Source: Brachypterus glaber (taxonomy: Eukaryota; Arthropoda; Insecta; Coleoptera; Kateretidae). From it: a stretch of 64,000 nt of DNA. The stretch's first letter is position 1. The number at the start of each line of letters is the position of its first letter. Position numbers and translations under genes: made by a program. Under the pieces are notes generated by a model. The model did no database searches and was not told where the DNA came from. It saw nothing but the letters and a program-made list of their open reading frames with translations. The DNA lies in contig OY294054.1 of NCBI GenBank assembly GCA_958510825.1, positions 13,963,390 to 14,027,389 of the forward strand, in the 5' to 3' direction. Below, one piece after another: positions 24,302 to 36,194 of this stretch.

Positions 24302-24502
24302 GTCTGAATTATTAGTGAAGAAAAATAATACAGAAGAGCCCCAAAGTGGTTTGACGACTAATAGAGTATCGAAATCGATATGCTATTGGCCGGCGGTAGA
24401 CAGGACAGTGGGTCTTAAGCCATGTGGAGAATATCATTTTACGAACGTGACCAAAATAAACAACGTGCCGTATTTTCTGTTAGCCGGACCTGCTGGATTT
24501 AG
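24302..24502 (+). CDS. apolpp: Apolipophorin exon D (residues 233-299 plus 2 nt)
   Basis: Phase 2 in and phase 2 out: acceptor ttgttttag ends at 24301 and donor gtggga starts at 24503. It completes the R codon from exon C and reads SELLVKKNNTEEPQSGL, then SICYWPAVDRTVGLKPCGEY, HFTNVTKINNVPYFLLAGPA and GF, with a final split R codon. The cysteine pair about 15 residues apart (CYWP and KPCG) is a family hallmark in the region annotated as DUF1081 in apolipophorins. One N-glycosylation sequon, NVT. The donor gtggga is the weakest in the gene, but the frame runs into a stop (RWD then TAA) if it is skipped, and exon E joins perfectly. Confidence 0.94.
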
Positions 24503-24889
24503 GTGGGATTAAAATGAAAAAAATAAAAATGTATTATTTAGCCAAAAAAAGGAGCTTGTTAGTCGGGATTGTACTAGTCGAATAGTTATTTTCTTAACTA
24601 GTTTATTAAGGATCAAGCACCAACATTTTAACTGAGTTTATCTCAACTAAACTGGGTTTAAGCTAAAAATCCTGCATTCTGAATGGTTGACCATCAATTT
24701 AATCCAAGTTTAAAGTAAAACCATCATTAATGCAAGTGGCCCTAGTTGGATTAAATCACTTAATAAACGAGTTTGAATTAAATTTTATTCAACCCCCTTT
24801 AATTTTAAATAAAAATCTATAATTAAGCAAAAAGTTATAACAAAAATACTAAGTTTCCTCAATACGTAAAGAGTAAAAATACATTTTAA

Positions 24890-25485
24890 GGGGTCTCTAC
24901 CTTCAAATTTTAAAAATATATTTTTTAAACAATTTTTAATATAGAAAGAAAAAAGATATTATTGTGAAATTTTGTAGGTTTGTTTATTTATATTCAAAAA
25001 ATAAAAAATAATTTTTCTTAGATTTTTAAAGCGCCATTTTTAGCCATAAAATTAAAAAAAAAATAAAACATCAAAACACGGTGGTCGCCATGGACCGGAT
25101 CCACTGAAAAAAAAAACAAAAAACAAAACCTATTATTCGGTATTGAAGTCGCTATAGCCCGAACTAGAAGAATTTTTTTTGGTCAAAAAATAACAAAATG
25201 ACGAACGTTTTTCTAAGAAAATACTTTTAGTTCGGGCTATAGCCCTTCAATACTGAATAATATCCCGTTTGTTTTTTAGTCGATCCAAACGGCCGGAATC
25301 ATGGCGACCAACGTTTTTTAATGTTTTTTTTTTAATTAATGGTCAAAAAATGGCACTTTAAAAATCTATTTTTTTGTTTGTATTTTTTGAATATAAATAA
25401 ACAAACATACCTACAAAATTTCACAATTATTTATTTTTTTCTTGTCAAAAAAAAAAACATTACTTTTCAAATTTTGACATACATA
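24890..25485. repeat. Foldback element, about 0.6 kb
   Basis: The left arm includes gtaggtttgtttatttatat, cgccatttttagcc and ggtggtcgccatgg. The right arm carries their complements in reverse order (catggcgaccaacg, aaaatggcactttaaaaatc, ataaacaaacatacctac). The inner part also pairs: tcgctatagcccgaact / agttcgggctatagccc. No open frame of note. Confidence 0.7.
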
Positions 25486-25564
25486 ATATATTATGCAATT
25501 TTTGGCGCGCTTTATTCACAGAACATAGCGTAGGTAGGTAAGAATATTGTCAACGTTAGGTTAC

Positions 25565-25745
25565 GTGATTTTTACAGAATATGTTTTGTAAAATTTCATT
25601 TTACTCAAATTTTTACAGAATATGTTCCGTAAAATTTTATTTTACAAACATTTTTACATAATATGGTCTGTAAAATTTTATTTCACAATTTTTTTATAGA
25701 ATATGTTCCGTAAAATGTTATTTCACATAACTTATGAAATTATAC
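25565..25745 (+). repeat. ~48-bp tandem repeat, four units
   Basis: Units of the form tttttacagaatatgttccg followed by taaaattttattttacaa begin at about 25569, 25611, 25651 and 25692, with a partial fifth. Imperfect; no coding. Confidence 0.75.
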
Positions 25746-26158
25746 AGAATATGTTCTGAAATACTCACATTACTTAACGTTACCAATATTCTTACAAATA
25801 TTTTTATCAGTGTAGCAAAAAAATACGAGATATTTTTCTTTAAAATTATGTTTCTTACTTTAAATTTGACGCCGAAATACTTAAATTTAAAAACTTATAA
25901 AATTATTAATAAATAAATAAATAATAAATAAATAAAAAATTAATCAGCTAATAGCCGAGTTATAGCTGCCGTTCCATCTCGGCAAGCTACTTATGTCGCC
26001 ATGTATTTATAGCTAAATTTTTGAGTATAATACTGCTTACAGGGGATTAAATTTTAAGTGTGAGACATCGTGTGGAAGAAAATTTTACGTATTTTGTTTA
26101 CACAAAAATGAGTTAAAGTGTCCGTTAGAAAAATAGGCTTAAAAAACTCTATTTTTAG

Positions 26159-26544
26159 ATGGTATCTGGAAAAATCCGACCCAACAGCAAAAATATACGT
26201 AATGGAGTACAAAGGCAATTACGGCAAAAAACTCAACGTATTTTCCCTGACATTTGACACACCTGGTTCCAAAGTTAACAGATTAATTACAGCTAACCTC
26301 ACTTTAGACACCGTTCGTCAAAATATGACAATGATATTACAATCATCCGACGGCGCTGTAAGAGCGAGAGGAAAGTTTAAGAACACCGACGCTGAAAAAT
26401 ATATAGAAGTTGTCCTCGATATTAACGATAAAAAACACTTTGATGCTAGTGTTTCGCTTGTTAGGCACAACATTAGGAATGGTTTTACTTATTTTCCTAA
26501 AGTATATTTGGGTGTTAACGGAGAACGTGTAATGGAACTACAAG
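26159..26544 (+). CDS. apolpp: Apolipophorin exon E (residues 300-428 plus 1 nt)
   Basis: Acceptor atttttag ends at 26158; donor gtaaaa starts at 26545; phase 2 in, phase 1 out. The first base completes R, giving RWYLEKSDPTAKIYVMEYKG, then TFDTPGSKVNRLITANLTLD, QNMTMILQSSDGAVRARGKF, and ends VYLGVNGERVMELQ with a split G codon. The SDPTAKIYVMEYK and FDTPGS segments are characteristic of apolipophorin I at the start of the lipid-binding beta region. Two sequons, NLT and NMT. Reading past the donor adds about 20 codons and then a stop, so the open frame running to 26606 is not all exon. The frame upstream of 26159 back to 26118 is intron. Confidence 0.95.
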
Positions 26545-27411
26545 GTAAAACTTTACAGGATGTCCCAGAAAAAGTCATTACGTATGATTTATACAGGGTG
26601 ATATAGAAATTGTTTTAAGGCAGAAACTAAAAATATAAGAAATTAAGTTAGTGCCCAAATGAGCTTTTGAAAACCATTTAACGCCTCAGAAACTATTTGG
26701 GAAACTAACTGTTTAATAAAAATTAAATGAAATAGGCCAAGATGCCAAAAAAGCCGAATAAGAAAAAAAAATTCCGCTTCATAAATATACATATATACAT
26801 AGATTTCTCTGATTTTCTGTTAATATCGTAATAAGAACGATCAATATTTTCAAATTTTATATTGCATATATAACTCGCGTGATCAAGGCGAATCTTTTAA
26901 CGATTAGACCGTTAAAATCGGATCAGTAGTTTGGCTCTAGATGGGAACAAAAAAAAACAAACATTTATCTTCATGAAACAAAGCTTAATTTAATAGATTT
27001 AAAGAAAAAAACGAAGTATTCTACGCAAAAACCATTTTGATAAGTGCGTTTCTAAGAAAAAATATATGTTTTAAAATTCTGTACACAATTTCTGATTCAT
27101 CTTGTATAAATATTATTTCATTTCAATTTTACGGTAATTTATTATGAAAACAGCATATTTTTAGTCTCAAAATAACTATTTTATGTATCCCTAAATGTTG
27201 AAGAGACTAAAATATGATATATAATAAAAGAGAGAGAGAGGAAGAGAGAGAAATGCCCTTTATCTTAAAGAAACATTAAAGAGAAACTTGTGCCACAAGC
27301 CTTGTGGTCATTTTGTATCATTTTTTCGGTTTAAACTACACCCAGAAAAAAATATGTGATGTGATTTAACAACATAAAGCCATCATTATCAAACCATTTA
27401 AAATTACTATA

Positions 27412-27574
27412 CAGGTTGTCCCAAAAACATACCGACAAACTTTTAGGGGTGGTAGAAGACATCAAAAGAAACATTGTTTTTAATAAACAAATGTTCGCAG
27501 AAAAACGAAAAATGTTTGTTTAAATATCCCCTACCAGCCCTGAAAGTTTGTCGGTATATTTTTGGGACACCGTG
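27412..27574. mobile_element. 163-bp Tc1/mariner-like MITE
   Basis: Ends caggttgtcccaaaaacata and its complement tatatttttgggacaccgtg, followed by ccgacaaact / agtttgtcgg. TA precedes it at 27410-27411; the right flank is CA, a probable point change of TA. An internal pair (aaacattgttttt / aaaaatgtttg) continues the hairpin. Confidence 0.75.
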
Positions 27575-27779
27575 CATAATAAGCAACAGATAGAAATCTG
27601 TTTAGCATTAATTATACTGATCATACAAAATTACACAGTACTGTTTAGATCTAAACTTGTTAAAATATGGAGTTTTTGTGTCACTTAACTTCTAATTTTT
27701 TGATAGTTATTGCCAAACTGTTTCTGTGTAAAAAATGCAGTTTGTATAGAAAAAAGTTGCATGTTACTCAACTACTAAA

Positions 27780-28110
27780 TTTTGGTAATAAATGATAATG
27801 ATTGCTTAATTTTTATTAATGATTGGTAATTTTTTGGCAATGATTGTTAAATTTTTTTGTAATTATTGCTAAATTTTTGGTAATGATTGCTACATTTTTG
27901 GTAATGAGAGCAAAAATTTTTGGGAATGATTGCTATTTTTTTTTTGATGATTGCTAATTTTTTGGTAATGATTGCTAAATTTTTGGTAATTATTACTATT
28001 TTTTTTTGTAATAATTGCTAAATTGTTGGTTATAATTTCTGATTTTTTGTTAAAAACTGCTAAATTTTTGTTAACGATTGCTAAATTTTTAATAATGATA
28101 ACTGAAACTT
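27780..28110 (+). repeat. ~21-bp tandem repeat
   Basis: About fifteen diverged units of aatgattgctaaatttttgg followed by t. Asymmetric composition (T and G on this strand). No coding. Confidence 0.8.
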
Positions 28111-28368
28111 TTTCTGGGTATATTTTTTCTTAAAACATATTTTTATTCGACATATCATACGATAATATTATTACAACAATTTATTATCCCTTAGAATGTC
28201 ACTATAGATAATCTTTTAAGCACATATTACCATACACAGAGCATAAAATAAAGTAAAACATAGTAGGCATAACTTAATAATGGCCCCAGGCATAGGCGGA
28301 CAAAAGAACATAAAAAAATACATAGTCACTTTAATAAACGCAAATACTTACATTTATACAGGGTGTGC

Positions 28369-28987
28369 GTTTTTCGACTTCAAGCATGAGTAACTAGCTT
28401 ATAAGAGGTACAAGATCGGTTAAATTAGAAAAAAAGTTGTGCATTTTTATGCTGATCAATAATTATAATAATTATAATCTGAGTTTCGGTTTTATTTTTG
28501 AGTCAAAACTAACAAAGTAGATGTTTCTAACTGAAAAATTAATAAGGTATTTTTTTACAAGGAATCTAAATCTGTTATCATATTTTTAATGACATTTTAG
28601 ATGCAAGAGCTCCAACACTTAAGAAAAAAAAACTCTATTCAAAAATGTTAAAATCAAAAATGGCACACATAAGAAAAAACAAAGTTAAGTGTTGTAACTC
28701 TTGCATCTAAAATGGCATGGATAGTTTGATAACAGATTTAGATTTTTTGCAAAAATGAATCAGTTAAAAACGTCTAGCTTTGACTTTTTTCGCTCAAAAA
28801 AAAAAAACGAAAGCAAGAATTTTTATTTTTTTTTGCGATAATTAAAAACCAAAAAAATAATAGGTCAAATTTTCTTTAAGGGTATTGACCAGCATAAAAA
28901 TACGAAACTTTTTCTTCGTTTAACCGATCTTGTATCTCTTACAATAACCGAGATACCCATGCTTAAGGTCTAAAAACGGACACCCTG
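28369..28987. mobile_element. Foldback MITE (CAGGGTGTGCG family), copy 2, 619 bp
   Basis: Ends cagggtgtgcgtttttcgac and ctaaaaacggacaccctg, flanked by TA at 28367-28368 and 28988-28989. Arms of about 300 bp pair throughout (tacaagatcggttaaatt / ttaaccgatcttgtatct). Closely related to 9781-11115 but shorter in the middle. Confidence 0.8.
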
Positions 28988-29766
28988 TATTAGAAGTGTC
29001 AAAAAAGTTTATTTTTCGGATTTATACAGTGTGTCCCACCTAAAATGTATCAGTCGTTATATATACTCATCGCAGTTGCAAGTAGTTTTTCGTTGCAAAA
29101 ATAACATACTTTAAATGTAATTTATATTGTATCCCAATATTGGGACAATTCTAATTTAGCTTGTTTTAGTATATTGTAACTTTTTTGTTTTTAAATAGAT
29201 TTTTTTATTTTCAGGCATGATTGTCTTTAAATAAAGTTAACTTTTTCTAAAAAAAATACGCTGCCAAAAGTTTTTCTTCTAACTTTTGTTGAAAAATTAA
29301 GTTGATAGGAGTATTTGTTCTATTATTTTTGATGTTTCTTTTGAGTGTACGAGTATGCAGCCATTTAGCGCCATTTAGCGTAAAACATGAGTAAGGTTAT
29401 GTCTTTTATGTAAAGAAGTTTAAATTTACATTATTAGTAATGTAAAATTTTACATCACTTATAAAGAAAATTATTACATTATAAATTCTTTATTTTTACA
29501 CCATTTTAAAAGTTTTCTAATACTACGTTAAAATTTTATTATTACAACATTAACTACAAGTTAAATTTTATTGAAATTGCAATGTTTTTTAAAAACAATA
29601 TACATGTGATATAAAATATAAAATATTATTTTAAATCAAATGTAGTATTTTTATAAAACATAAAAAATAACAGATAATGCGCCCAGAGGCAAACAGTCTA
29701 ACAAGCCGCATTATTTTAATAATGAGAAAACAAAGTATAAAAATTATTTTGAATCATATTATATTA

Positions 29767-30565
29767 TGCACGTCAATTAATCCTACCAAGGCCCGTTTTT
29801 ATGTGTTATTTTCATGTACTTATTTCAACCAGGGGTGTGCGAAACGGGGGGGGGCTTATCAGTTTTTTGTGCAAAACTTTTTTCTGTGTAACTTTTTTGA
29901 AATTTTATTTTTGAAATATGAATCCTCAGGTCAATATACATAAAAAAGGTACTCTTGTTGTAATACTGTATGATTAACCGTTTTCGAGAAAAAATCATTT
30001 GAAGGTGAAATTCCACGGTTCGAGGACGAAAAATTAAATACTAAAATGTTGAAAACCAAAATTTTAATGACGCAGGACAAATGTACATTAAAAACTAAGA
30101 AAAAAACCTTATATACAGGTACTTCCAAAAATGAATCCTAATGGAGCTATGGTCTCCTAAATATGCACCATTTTTAAAGGGCTATGGTAGCTTTAAAAGC
30201 GTTTTTTCGACCTACATGTATGGAAACTTTTTTTCTTAGGTTTTGATGTAGAATAACATTGCATTATTAAAATTTTGGTTTTCGACATTTTAGTATTTAA
30301 TTTTTCGTCCTCGAACCGTGAAATTTCACCTTCAAATGAACTTTTCTCGAAAACGGTTAATCCTACAGTATTACAACAAGAGTATCTTTTTATGTATTTT
30401 AACCTGTGGAATCATATTTCAAAAATAAAATTCCAAAAAATTTACACAGAAAAAAGTTTGGGACAAAAAACTGATAATGCCCCCTTGTTTCTGACACCCC
30501 TGGTTTAAATAAGTACGTGAAAATGACATACAAAGATGGGCCTTATTAGGATTAATTCACGTGCA
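29767..30565. repeat. Foldback element, about 0.8 kb
   Basis: The outer arms gcacgtcaattaatcctacc and ggattaattcacgtgc pair, followed by gttattttcatgtacttatt / aaataagtacgtgaaaatg. Inner arms pair with aggggtgtgcgaaac / tctgacacccctgg and with gttcgaggacgaaaaattaa / ttaatttttcgtcctcgaac. Open frames on both strands (29677-30508) are produced by the symmetry. Confidence 0.7.
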
Positions 30566-31074
30566 AAACCTCGTTAATATATCTCAAAGGGTTCCTGAGT
30601 TATTAAATAAAAACCGATTTTTTTAGCCAATTTCAAAGGGGCGTAGCTCCCTTATGACGCATTTTTAGACATATGTTTATAGGAACTTTTTGTCATATTT
30701 TATCATGTAGAATCACCTGTTAAAATTTCCTATGCTATTTCAAATACACCCTGTATATAAAATATAATTCTTTAAGTATTTTATCATTATAAAAGCTTGA
30801 ATTGTCATTTGAATATAAATAAATGTTACCTTAATTGTAATCAATAGATTGAAATGCATGTCAAGTTACTTTTTCAGTATTCCAAATATACAACTTTAAC
30901 GGCTACCATAATTAAGTTCACAAAAACTTTACGAGATGACACTACTGATAGAAGGACTATAGAATTATATTATTCGCCGCAATTGTACGTACCTACCGAT
31001 AAAATTTTAAGGCGCAGAAAACCATTTATATGTAGAATTGCGGCGAATAGTGGATTTATGTGTAACGTCAACCA

Positions 31075-31745
31075 GGGTTAAACGAATCACTGGAGGTAAA
31101 GTAAACCATGAGCAGTAGTCGGCATAAACTCAGTTATGACTCATCAACATTGAGAATAAACACAGAAACATAGGCTTTCGGAATAATATTGCCGAATTAT
31201 GAGGGAAATTTTTATAAATCGAAACATTTGACGACTAATTTGTTACCCACAACAATATTAAGTATACATATTAACTATACATACGTATAGTATTTTTATC
31301 TTTTAAGAATACGAAAGTTTTTAATTTTTATTTGTCGATAACTTTTTTCCCACCTTACTCGTTTAAATGGAATCATTAAAAAAAATCAAGATAAAAAGAA
31401 ATAAAAATGTAAATATTTAAAACCTTGCCTCGACGCGGCGCCTATGCGAGTACTGGAAATTCGCCGACTACTTACCATGAGCTCGTTCACAAAAATTTTT
31501 GCGCGCAGGCTCGATCTAAGTACCACGCTGCCAGACCACTGCCGATCGATCGGCTGCGTGGTACTCATTGGGTAAACCAGCGCGGAAAATTTTGGTGAAT
31601 GAACTTTTAATTCACTTTACTCCAGGGTACCTATTTTTGATTTTTGGGGAGTAGAACGACTGACCCTTAGAATATGACGAATACTGTTGAAACCAATAGA
31701 GTATGGTCACAACCTCAGACCCAGTGATTTACTTAAGTCCCGTAA
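31075..31745. repeat. Inverted-repeat element with GTAAAGTRAA motifs, copy 1
   Basis: The left end agggttaaacgaatcactgg, then aggtaaagtaaacc, is mirrored by ttcactttactccagggtac at about 31611 and cagtgatttacttaagtccc at about 31723. The interior has a GC-richer island with ttgcgcgcaggctcgatc and the palindrome ccgatcgatcgg. A diverged second copy, opposite in orientation, is at 46300-46907. Confidence 0.55.
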
Positions 31746-32138
31746 ACGGAGCCCGCCTGCCGGTAACGTCATCTCGTAAAATTTTTGTGAACTTTTAAAA
31801 ATGGTTGCCGTGGAACTCGTATATACAATAGAGATAATTTTATAACGATCAAGTACCCAAATGAAACACTAACAAAAAAAAATTAGTCATGTTTTTTAAA
31901 CAATAAAAATAATTAAAATACACTGAAAAAAATAATTCAAATAATGAAACAACACTAAAACAAAAGAATGAAAGCGTTGTGGCAGAATCAAACATTACTG
32001 TGACAAATTAAATATCACTTTAACAAACAATAAGAAATTTATCAAAAATGTTTTTATTTGTGTTGAAAACAAAAACGACTGTTCATTCTAGGTGGACCGC
32101 CCTGTATTTACAATAAATTTGAGTTTATTTTTTAACAG

Positions 32139-32431
32139 GAGAAATCGAGCTTTTGAGTAAAGGAGATGTATCACAGTATACTGTTGATCTGAAATTTGAG
32201 ACCAAACGTCTCAAATCAAAAATGTTTGGGTACATCCAAAAAACTGGTATGTCGTTAGCGACAAACTTAAAATTGGACTATAAGTTTCAAAATATAAAAG
32301 AACAAAGGGTGTCTGTGGATTTCAGTATCGCCAACAGATCAAAAAAAAATATTTTCATTATTCTTGGAGGTGCTAACCTTACGAGCACTGCGTATCCGAA
32401 TTTCAACTTCAACTCAGATGTAAAATTTTTG
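32139..32431 (+). CDS. apolpp: Apolipophorin exon F (residues 429-526)
   Basis: Acceptor ttttttaacag ends at 32138; consensus donor gtaagt starts at 32432; phase 1 in, phase 0 out. The first two bases complete G, giving GEIELLSKGDVSQYTVDLKF, then ETKRLKSKMFGYIQKTGMSL and ending FNFNSDVKFL. Alternating hydrophobic and charged residues fit the amphipathic beta-strand region that contacts lipid. Sequons NRS and NLT. The ATG of the longest open frame (32153) is 14 nt downstream of the acceptor in a different reading frame register only by annotation; the true exon is open from its first base. Reading past 32431 gives a low-complexity K/N/F peptide ending at 32608, typical of intron read-through. 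Confidence 0.92.
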
Positions 32432-32903
32432 GTAAGTACTAAATTTAGCTTTCCCATTTTGAAAATTTTCAAAATTTCGTGCAAAAATTTTCAATTTTTT
32501 TTGAGTATTTTTGCGTTTTGTGAAAAGTCAAAACCGAAAAGTCCCCAAAATCTGAAAAATCTTGACAAAAATCTTGAAAATCCCGGTAATTTTCGACAAG
32601 ATTTATAAGATTTTTAAGAAATCTTATTGATTTATTTTATAGATTTTTATGTCGAAAATCTAGAAAGTCATACAAAAATCTCCTGTAAAAATATTTTGTA
32701 GTGGTTCACCCCTGGGATTTTTTCAAAAAAGAAATTCTTTTTGTTTGTTTTCTTTTTTTTTTAATAAGATTAAAAAAAAATTAGATTTTTTATTATTTTT
32801 TTTAGTTGTTTTGAATTTTCTTTTGTAAATGTTAATTTTAGGGGACAGAAATATTTTTTTTTTTGCAGCAGTATTTTTTATTTTTTTAAATTTACATCTT
32901 CCC

Positions 32904-33032
32904 TATTGAAAATGACGGGTTTGCGCGTGTATAAATAGTTCACAAACCGGACTTAAGCGGATAAAATTCACCCGCTCAAGTCCGGTTTGTGCAGGATTTA
33001 TACCCGCGCAGACCCGTCATTTTCAATAGGGT
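32904..33032. mobile_element. ~129-bp foldback MITE
   Basis: ccctattgaaaatgacgggt and its exact complement acccgtcattttcaataggg form the tips. Inner arms ttcacaaaccggacttaagc / ctcaagtccggtttgtgc continue the stem. Target duplication is not obvious. Confidence 0.7.
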
Positions 33033-33404
33033 TGTCTTTTGACATAAAAGCATTTTTTGTGTAACAAAATTTAAATAAATATATATGTAGGGGAAAGTGG
33101 TGTACCTTCAGCTACTTTAATTTATAAGGTATAGGATCGAAAAAAAAAAACGATATTTTTTTTTTAATTTTAGAATTATTTATAAAAATTAAAAAAAATA
33201 TTAAGAAACAAAAGTTAAACTTAAAAAAAAAATGGTTAACACTTTCAGTGCTGGTGACGTACCGGTGCGTCATCGATTTATTTCTAGAGGGACAGGCGAC
33301 GTACGCGTGCGTCATGTTTACCGGTAAATTTAACAGTCAGTAAAAGTTTAAGTTCTTGCTATAGTACAAAAAAGTATTACAAAAAAAAACATATTTTTAT
33401 AATT

Positions 33405-33665
33405 TAAAATTAGACGCGGAATTTTCTTTGCGAGTTAAATATTTTCGCGGCTGTTACTTTCGCTATATATTTTTCGCGGTAATTGCATTTCGCTTTTAAA
33501 TCTTTGCGCAGCTATAGATCTCGCTATTTTTATTTCGCTTTAATATTTTTTTCGCGTTAAATTTTTATCGCTGTTAATCCTTTGCGCGGAAAAAACATTT
33601 CGCGGTATTTTTTTCGCGGAAATATTTTCGCGATATTTGTTTTCGCGGTAAATTTTTTGAAGAAG
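33405..33665 (+). repeat. Degenerate TTCGCGGT-containing repeat block
   Basis: Variants of ttttcgcggtaaatttttt recur about 14 times every 15-25 bp (ttcgcgg, ttcgcta, ttcgcttt, tttgcgc). It ends in tgcgaagccttacatgtctt followed by cacgccttgt, a motif also seen at 4529-4561. Comparable in style to the block at 5490-6165. Confidence 0.65.
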
Positions 33666-34069
33666 GCTCCCGCTCCCAATGCGAAGCCTTACATGTCTTC
33701 ACGCCTTGTGTCTTTTTAAAATTGTATTAATTGGTTTTTAAAAAACCTGCTTATAATGTTATCCCTAAATTACATTTTTTGAAGATTGGTATATATATTT
33801 TTTATATATTAAAGTTTAATTTTCTCGAAAGCCTTATTTTCTTCAATTATATATTTTTTTTAAATGACTCATTCGGGTTTTCTCTATTCTATAATGTAAG
33901 CTATGACACTAGTATTTTTTATAAACTTTTATGAAAGCATTGTCAAGGTACACCATCCTCCCCTTTCATAAAAATACTCTCAATACAAACCCCGATTAGA
34001 TTATACTTCAAACAAAAATGTGTTGAAAGCTAAATATGCTTTAAAATAGTGTTTGCTTTCTTTTTCCAG

Positions 34070-34468
34070 AAAAGCGAATTAAGAGATCATACGGAACTAT
34101 CTATAAATCTCGACCAGAATCCATTAACTCCAGATCATCCAGAAGCTGAAGCACAAACTCTAAAGTTTCGATTTTTAATATCGAATAGAGCTGATATTAA
34201 GAGGACGTTAAACATCACCTCAACAGTTAAAAGAAAATCGACGAATCTGGACTTGAGAGGGAGTTTTCTTTACGTTTCTGGACAGTCGGACATTAGTACT
34301 CAGCTGGCGCTTAGTTCCAATAGTAAGGGAGTCTCAGTTACAATGTACTGGTATCATCCCAGGACTACGCTTCAACATATCAAGGCTCATTTGAATGTGA
34401 CTGTGCCGTCATTTGTACCTTTGGCTGTTAAGGTCGAATTACAGGAAAAACAAGCTGGAGATTATACA
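34070..34468 (+). CDS. apolpp: Apolipophorin exon G (residues 527-659)
   Basis: Acceptor ctttttccag ends at 34069; donor gtaagg starts at 34469; phase 0 to 0. It gives 133 residues beginning KSELRDHTELSINLDQNPLT and ending EKQAGDYT. The N-P-L-T-P-D run and the alternating charged/hydrophobic strands (TLKFRFLISNRADIKRTLNI) match the family's beta-rich lipid-binding belt. Sequons NIT and NVT. This is the longest exon in the window. The ATG at 34049 is 21 nt inside the intron and is not used. Confidence 0.94.
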
Positions 34469-34810
34469 GTAAGGAACCCAAAATTATGAAACCAATTTTG
34501 AAATTAAACTTGACTTAAAACTTTAATCCTTTTATGACACCCAAGTGTGAATACAATTAAAATTTACAAGATCAAGTCAACTTTAAATATCCATTTGAAT
34601 CTTTTTCAACAATTTTCATAAGAAAATATATTTTTTATTTTTTCATTATTTTTTCATTAAATTGTTCCCAACTTGTAGCTCTTTAATTGTTCCTAACTGG
34701 TAGCCCTTTTCGCGTGAAACCTTACATATAAATTTATAAATAAATCTTTCAACTTCATCAAAAAATATTGAAAAAGTTATAAACTTTTAAATAGTAATTG
34801 ATGACTAGAC

Positions 34811-35030
34811 TTGATACTTTCATTACAATAACAGGGTCGGACAACAGGAATTTAAAATTATTTCTAATTTTTGGTGAGTTTGTTTAATCCATACCTATGC
34901 CGAATAATATTATGTGTATACAGAGATATAATCTTATTCGGCATAGGTATGTATCAAAGAAACTCACCAAAAGTTAGAAATAATTTAAAATTCCTGTTGC
35001 CTGACCCTGTTATTGTAATGAAAGTATCAA
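34811..35030. mobile_element. 220-bp near-perfect foldback
   Basis: ttgatactttcattacaata followed by acagggtc pairs exactly with gaccctgttattgtaatgaa followed by agtatcaa. Arms run about 95 bp to the centre (atgccgaataatatta / tcttattcggcat). High arm identity suggests recent origin or ongoing correction. No target repeat identified. Confidence 0.75.
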
Positions 35031-36194
35031 CTCTGTTGATGACTTGTTTCCTTTTGCCTTTTATGCAAAGGTAATATAGCGTGCAGGATTTAAACTTTAC
35101 ATAGAAGACTATTAGGAAGTATTATCAAGTTCATTTACATTTTTACTTTTACATATTATCAGATAACCTAATAATACATGCATAAATTGTATTTTATGTT
35201 TAAAATTTATTACATTTTTCAAGATAAATTGAAGAGTTCCAGTTTCATAAGTGGCTTTTACACTGACTCTATTTTTCAACAGGGACCGAAATTTTAAAAA
35301 CAATTTTTAAAATTCGATAGTAGTTTGGTATTGTGAATATTTAACTAAATTTAAAAAAAATAAAAATGCCATTAAGGTAATTTTTTTAAAAAATATTTTT
35401 GTTTGAACACCCTGTTGTAGGATGTATAGTATCAAATATCTGTATATGAATTTTAAGTCAGGACACATATAAGTGTCACCAAAAAAGTTTGGACCCGGAT
35501 AAAAAAAATAAAATGCTATTTCTGGCACCCTAAAGTTGATATAACATTAAAATTTTGATATTTTTGCTTTTATAGTTTCAATATATAAAAGTATTGAAAT
35601 ACATAATTTTTTTATTATTTTTCACTTTTCTCAACGTTTCCAAAGTTTTTAAGACTTTTGAGTCCATGTTAAAAAAACGTCTGTTTGTCGGTCGGTTGGT
35701 CAGTCTGTCTGTTACCACGATAACTCGTGTACGTTTTGAGCTAGGAACTTAAAATTTGGTGCAGGTGTATTGGCGTCATAGCTCGGATAAGTTCGAAGAT
35801 GAGTAAAATCGAGCTTACCGAAAAGGACGTAACTGCGCAACTCGCTTATTTTACGTCCCAGGTAATTTTTTTTTATCCGATATAGAGGGTTTTCGATTCT
35901 AAACAAAAACATAAGAGGCCATTTTTTTGCAAGGTCACAACAAGGCCGTTTATTAATGAAAATTTTTCAAAAAAATAGAGTTCTTCCCTATTTGTCCTAG
36001 ATCACTATCCTGTGCAAAACACATTTATTTTGGGCCCTAAAAAAAATTAAACCTAGAAAAACGACTTTTTTTACAAAAAATGACTGCGCCACCTCTTATT
36101 TTTTTTATTCACCCTAAAGAACAACTTTGGGGGGTAAGACCTTTAAAATTCAAAAAAAAAGTCAGAACTCGAAACAGTGAGCAAACCAAACCAG

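Larger units (their letters stand above)
24503..26158. other. Intron D-E, 1.7 kb
   Basis: Dominated by a foldback at 24890-25485 and a ~48-bp tandem repeat at 25565-25745. The segments 24515-24885 and 25780-26150 hold AT-rich sequence with no gene, including an (AAAT)n run near 25908-25945. Confidence 0.7.
26545..32138. other. Intron E-F, 5.6 kb
   Basis: Includes MITEs 27412-27574 and 28369-28987, the AATGATTGCTAAATTTTT tandem repeat (27780-28110), foldback 29767-30565 and inverted-repeat element 31075-31745. In 26610-27400, 29000-29760, 30570-31070 and 31750-32130 I see AT-rich DNA without genes; a (GA)n run lies at about 27222-27252. Exon E joins directly to exon F in frame (LQ-G-EIELL), so no exon is expected here. 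Confidence 0.7.
32432..34069. other. Intron F-G, 1.6 kb
   Basis: Contains the foldback 32904-33032 and the TTCGCGG repeat block 33405-33665. The rest (32615-32900, 33040-33400, 33670-34060) is AT-rich with no gene. The acceptor polypyrimidine tract (34051-34069, ttttccag) is strong. Confidence 0.7.

Noticed and set aside
26545..26606. C-terminal extension of exon E ending in a stop
   Set aside because: Intron read-through past the gtaaaa donor; exon F continues the protein in phase.
30854..31081. Possible extra apolipophorin exon between E and F
   Set aside because: An acceptor-like ttactttttcag is present near 30868, but the phase-1 continuation hits a stop after about a dozen codons, the peptide is not family-like, and exon E joins exon F directly in frame.
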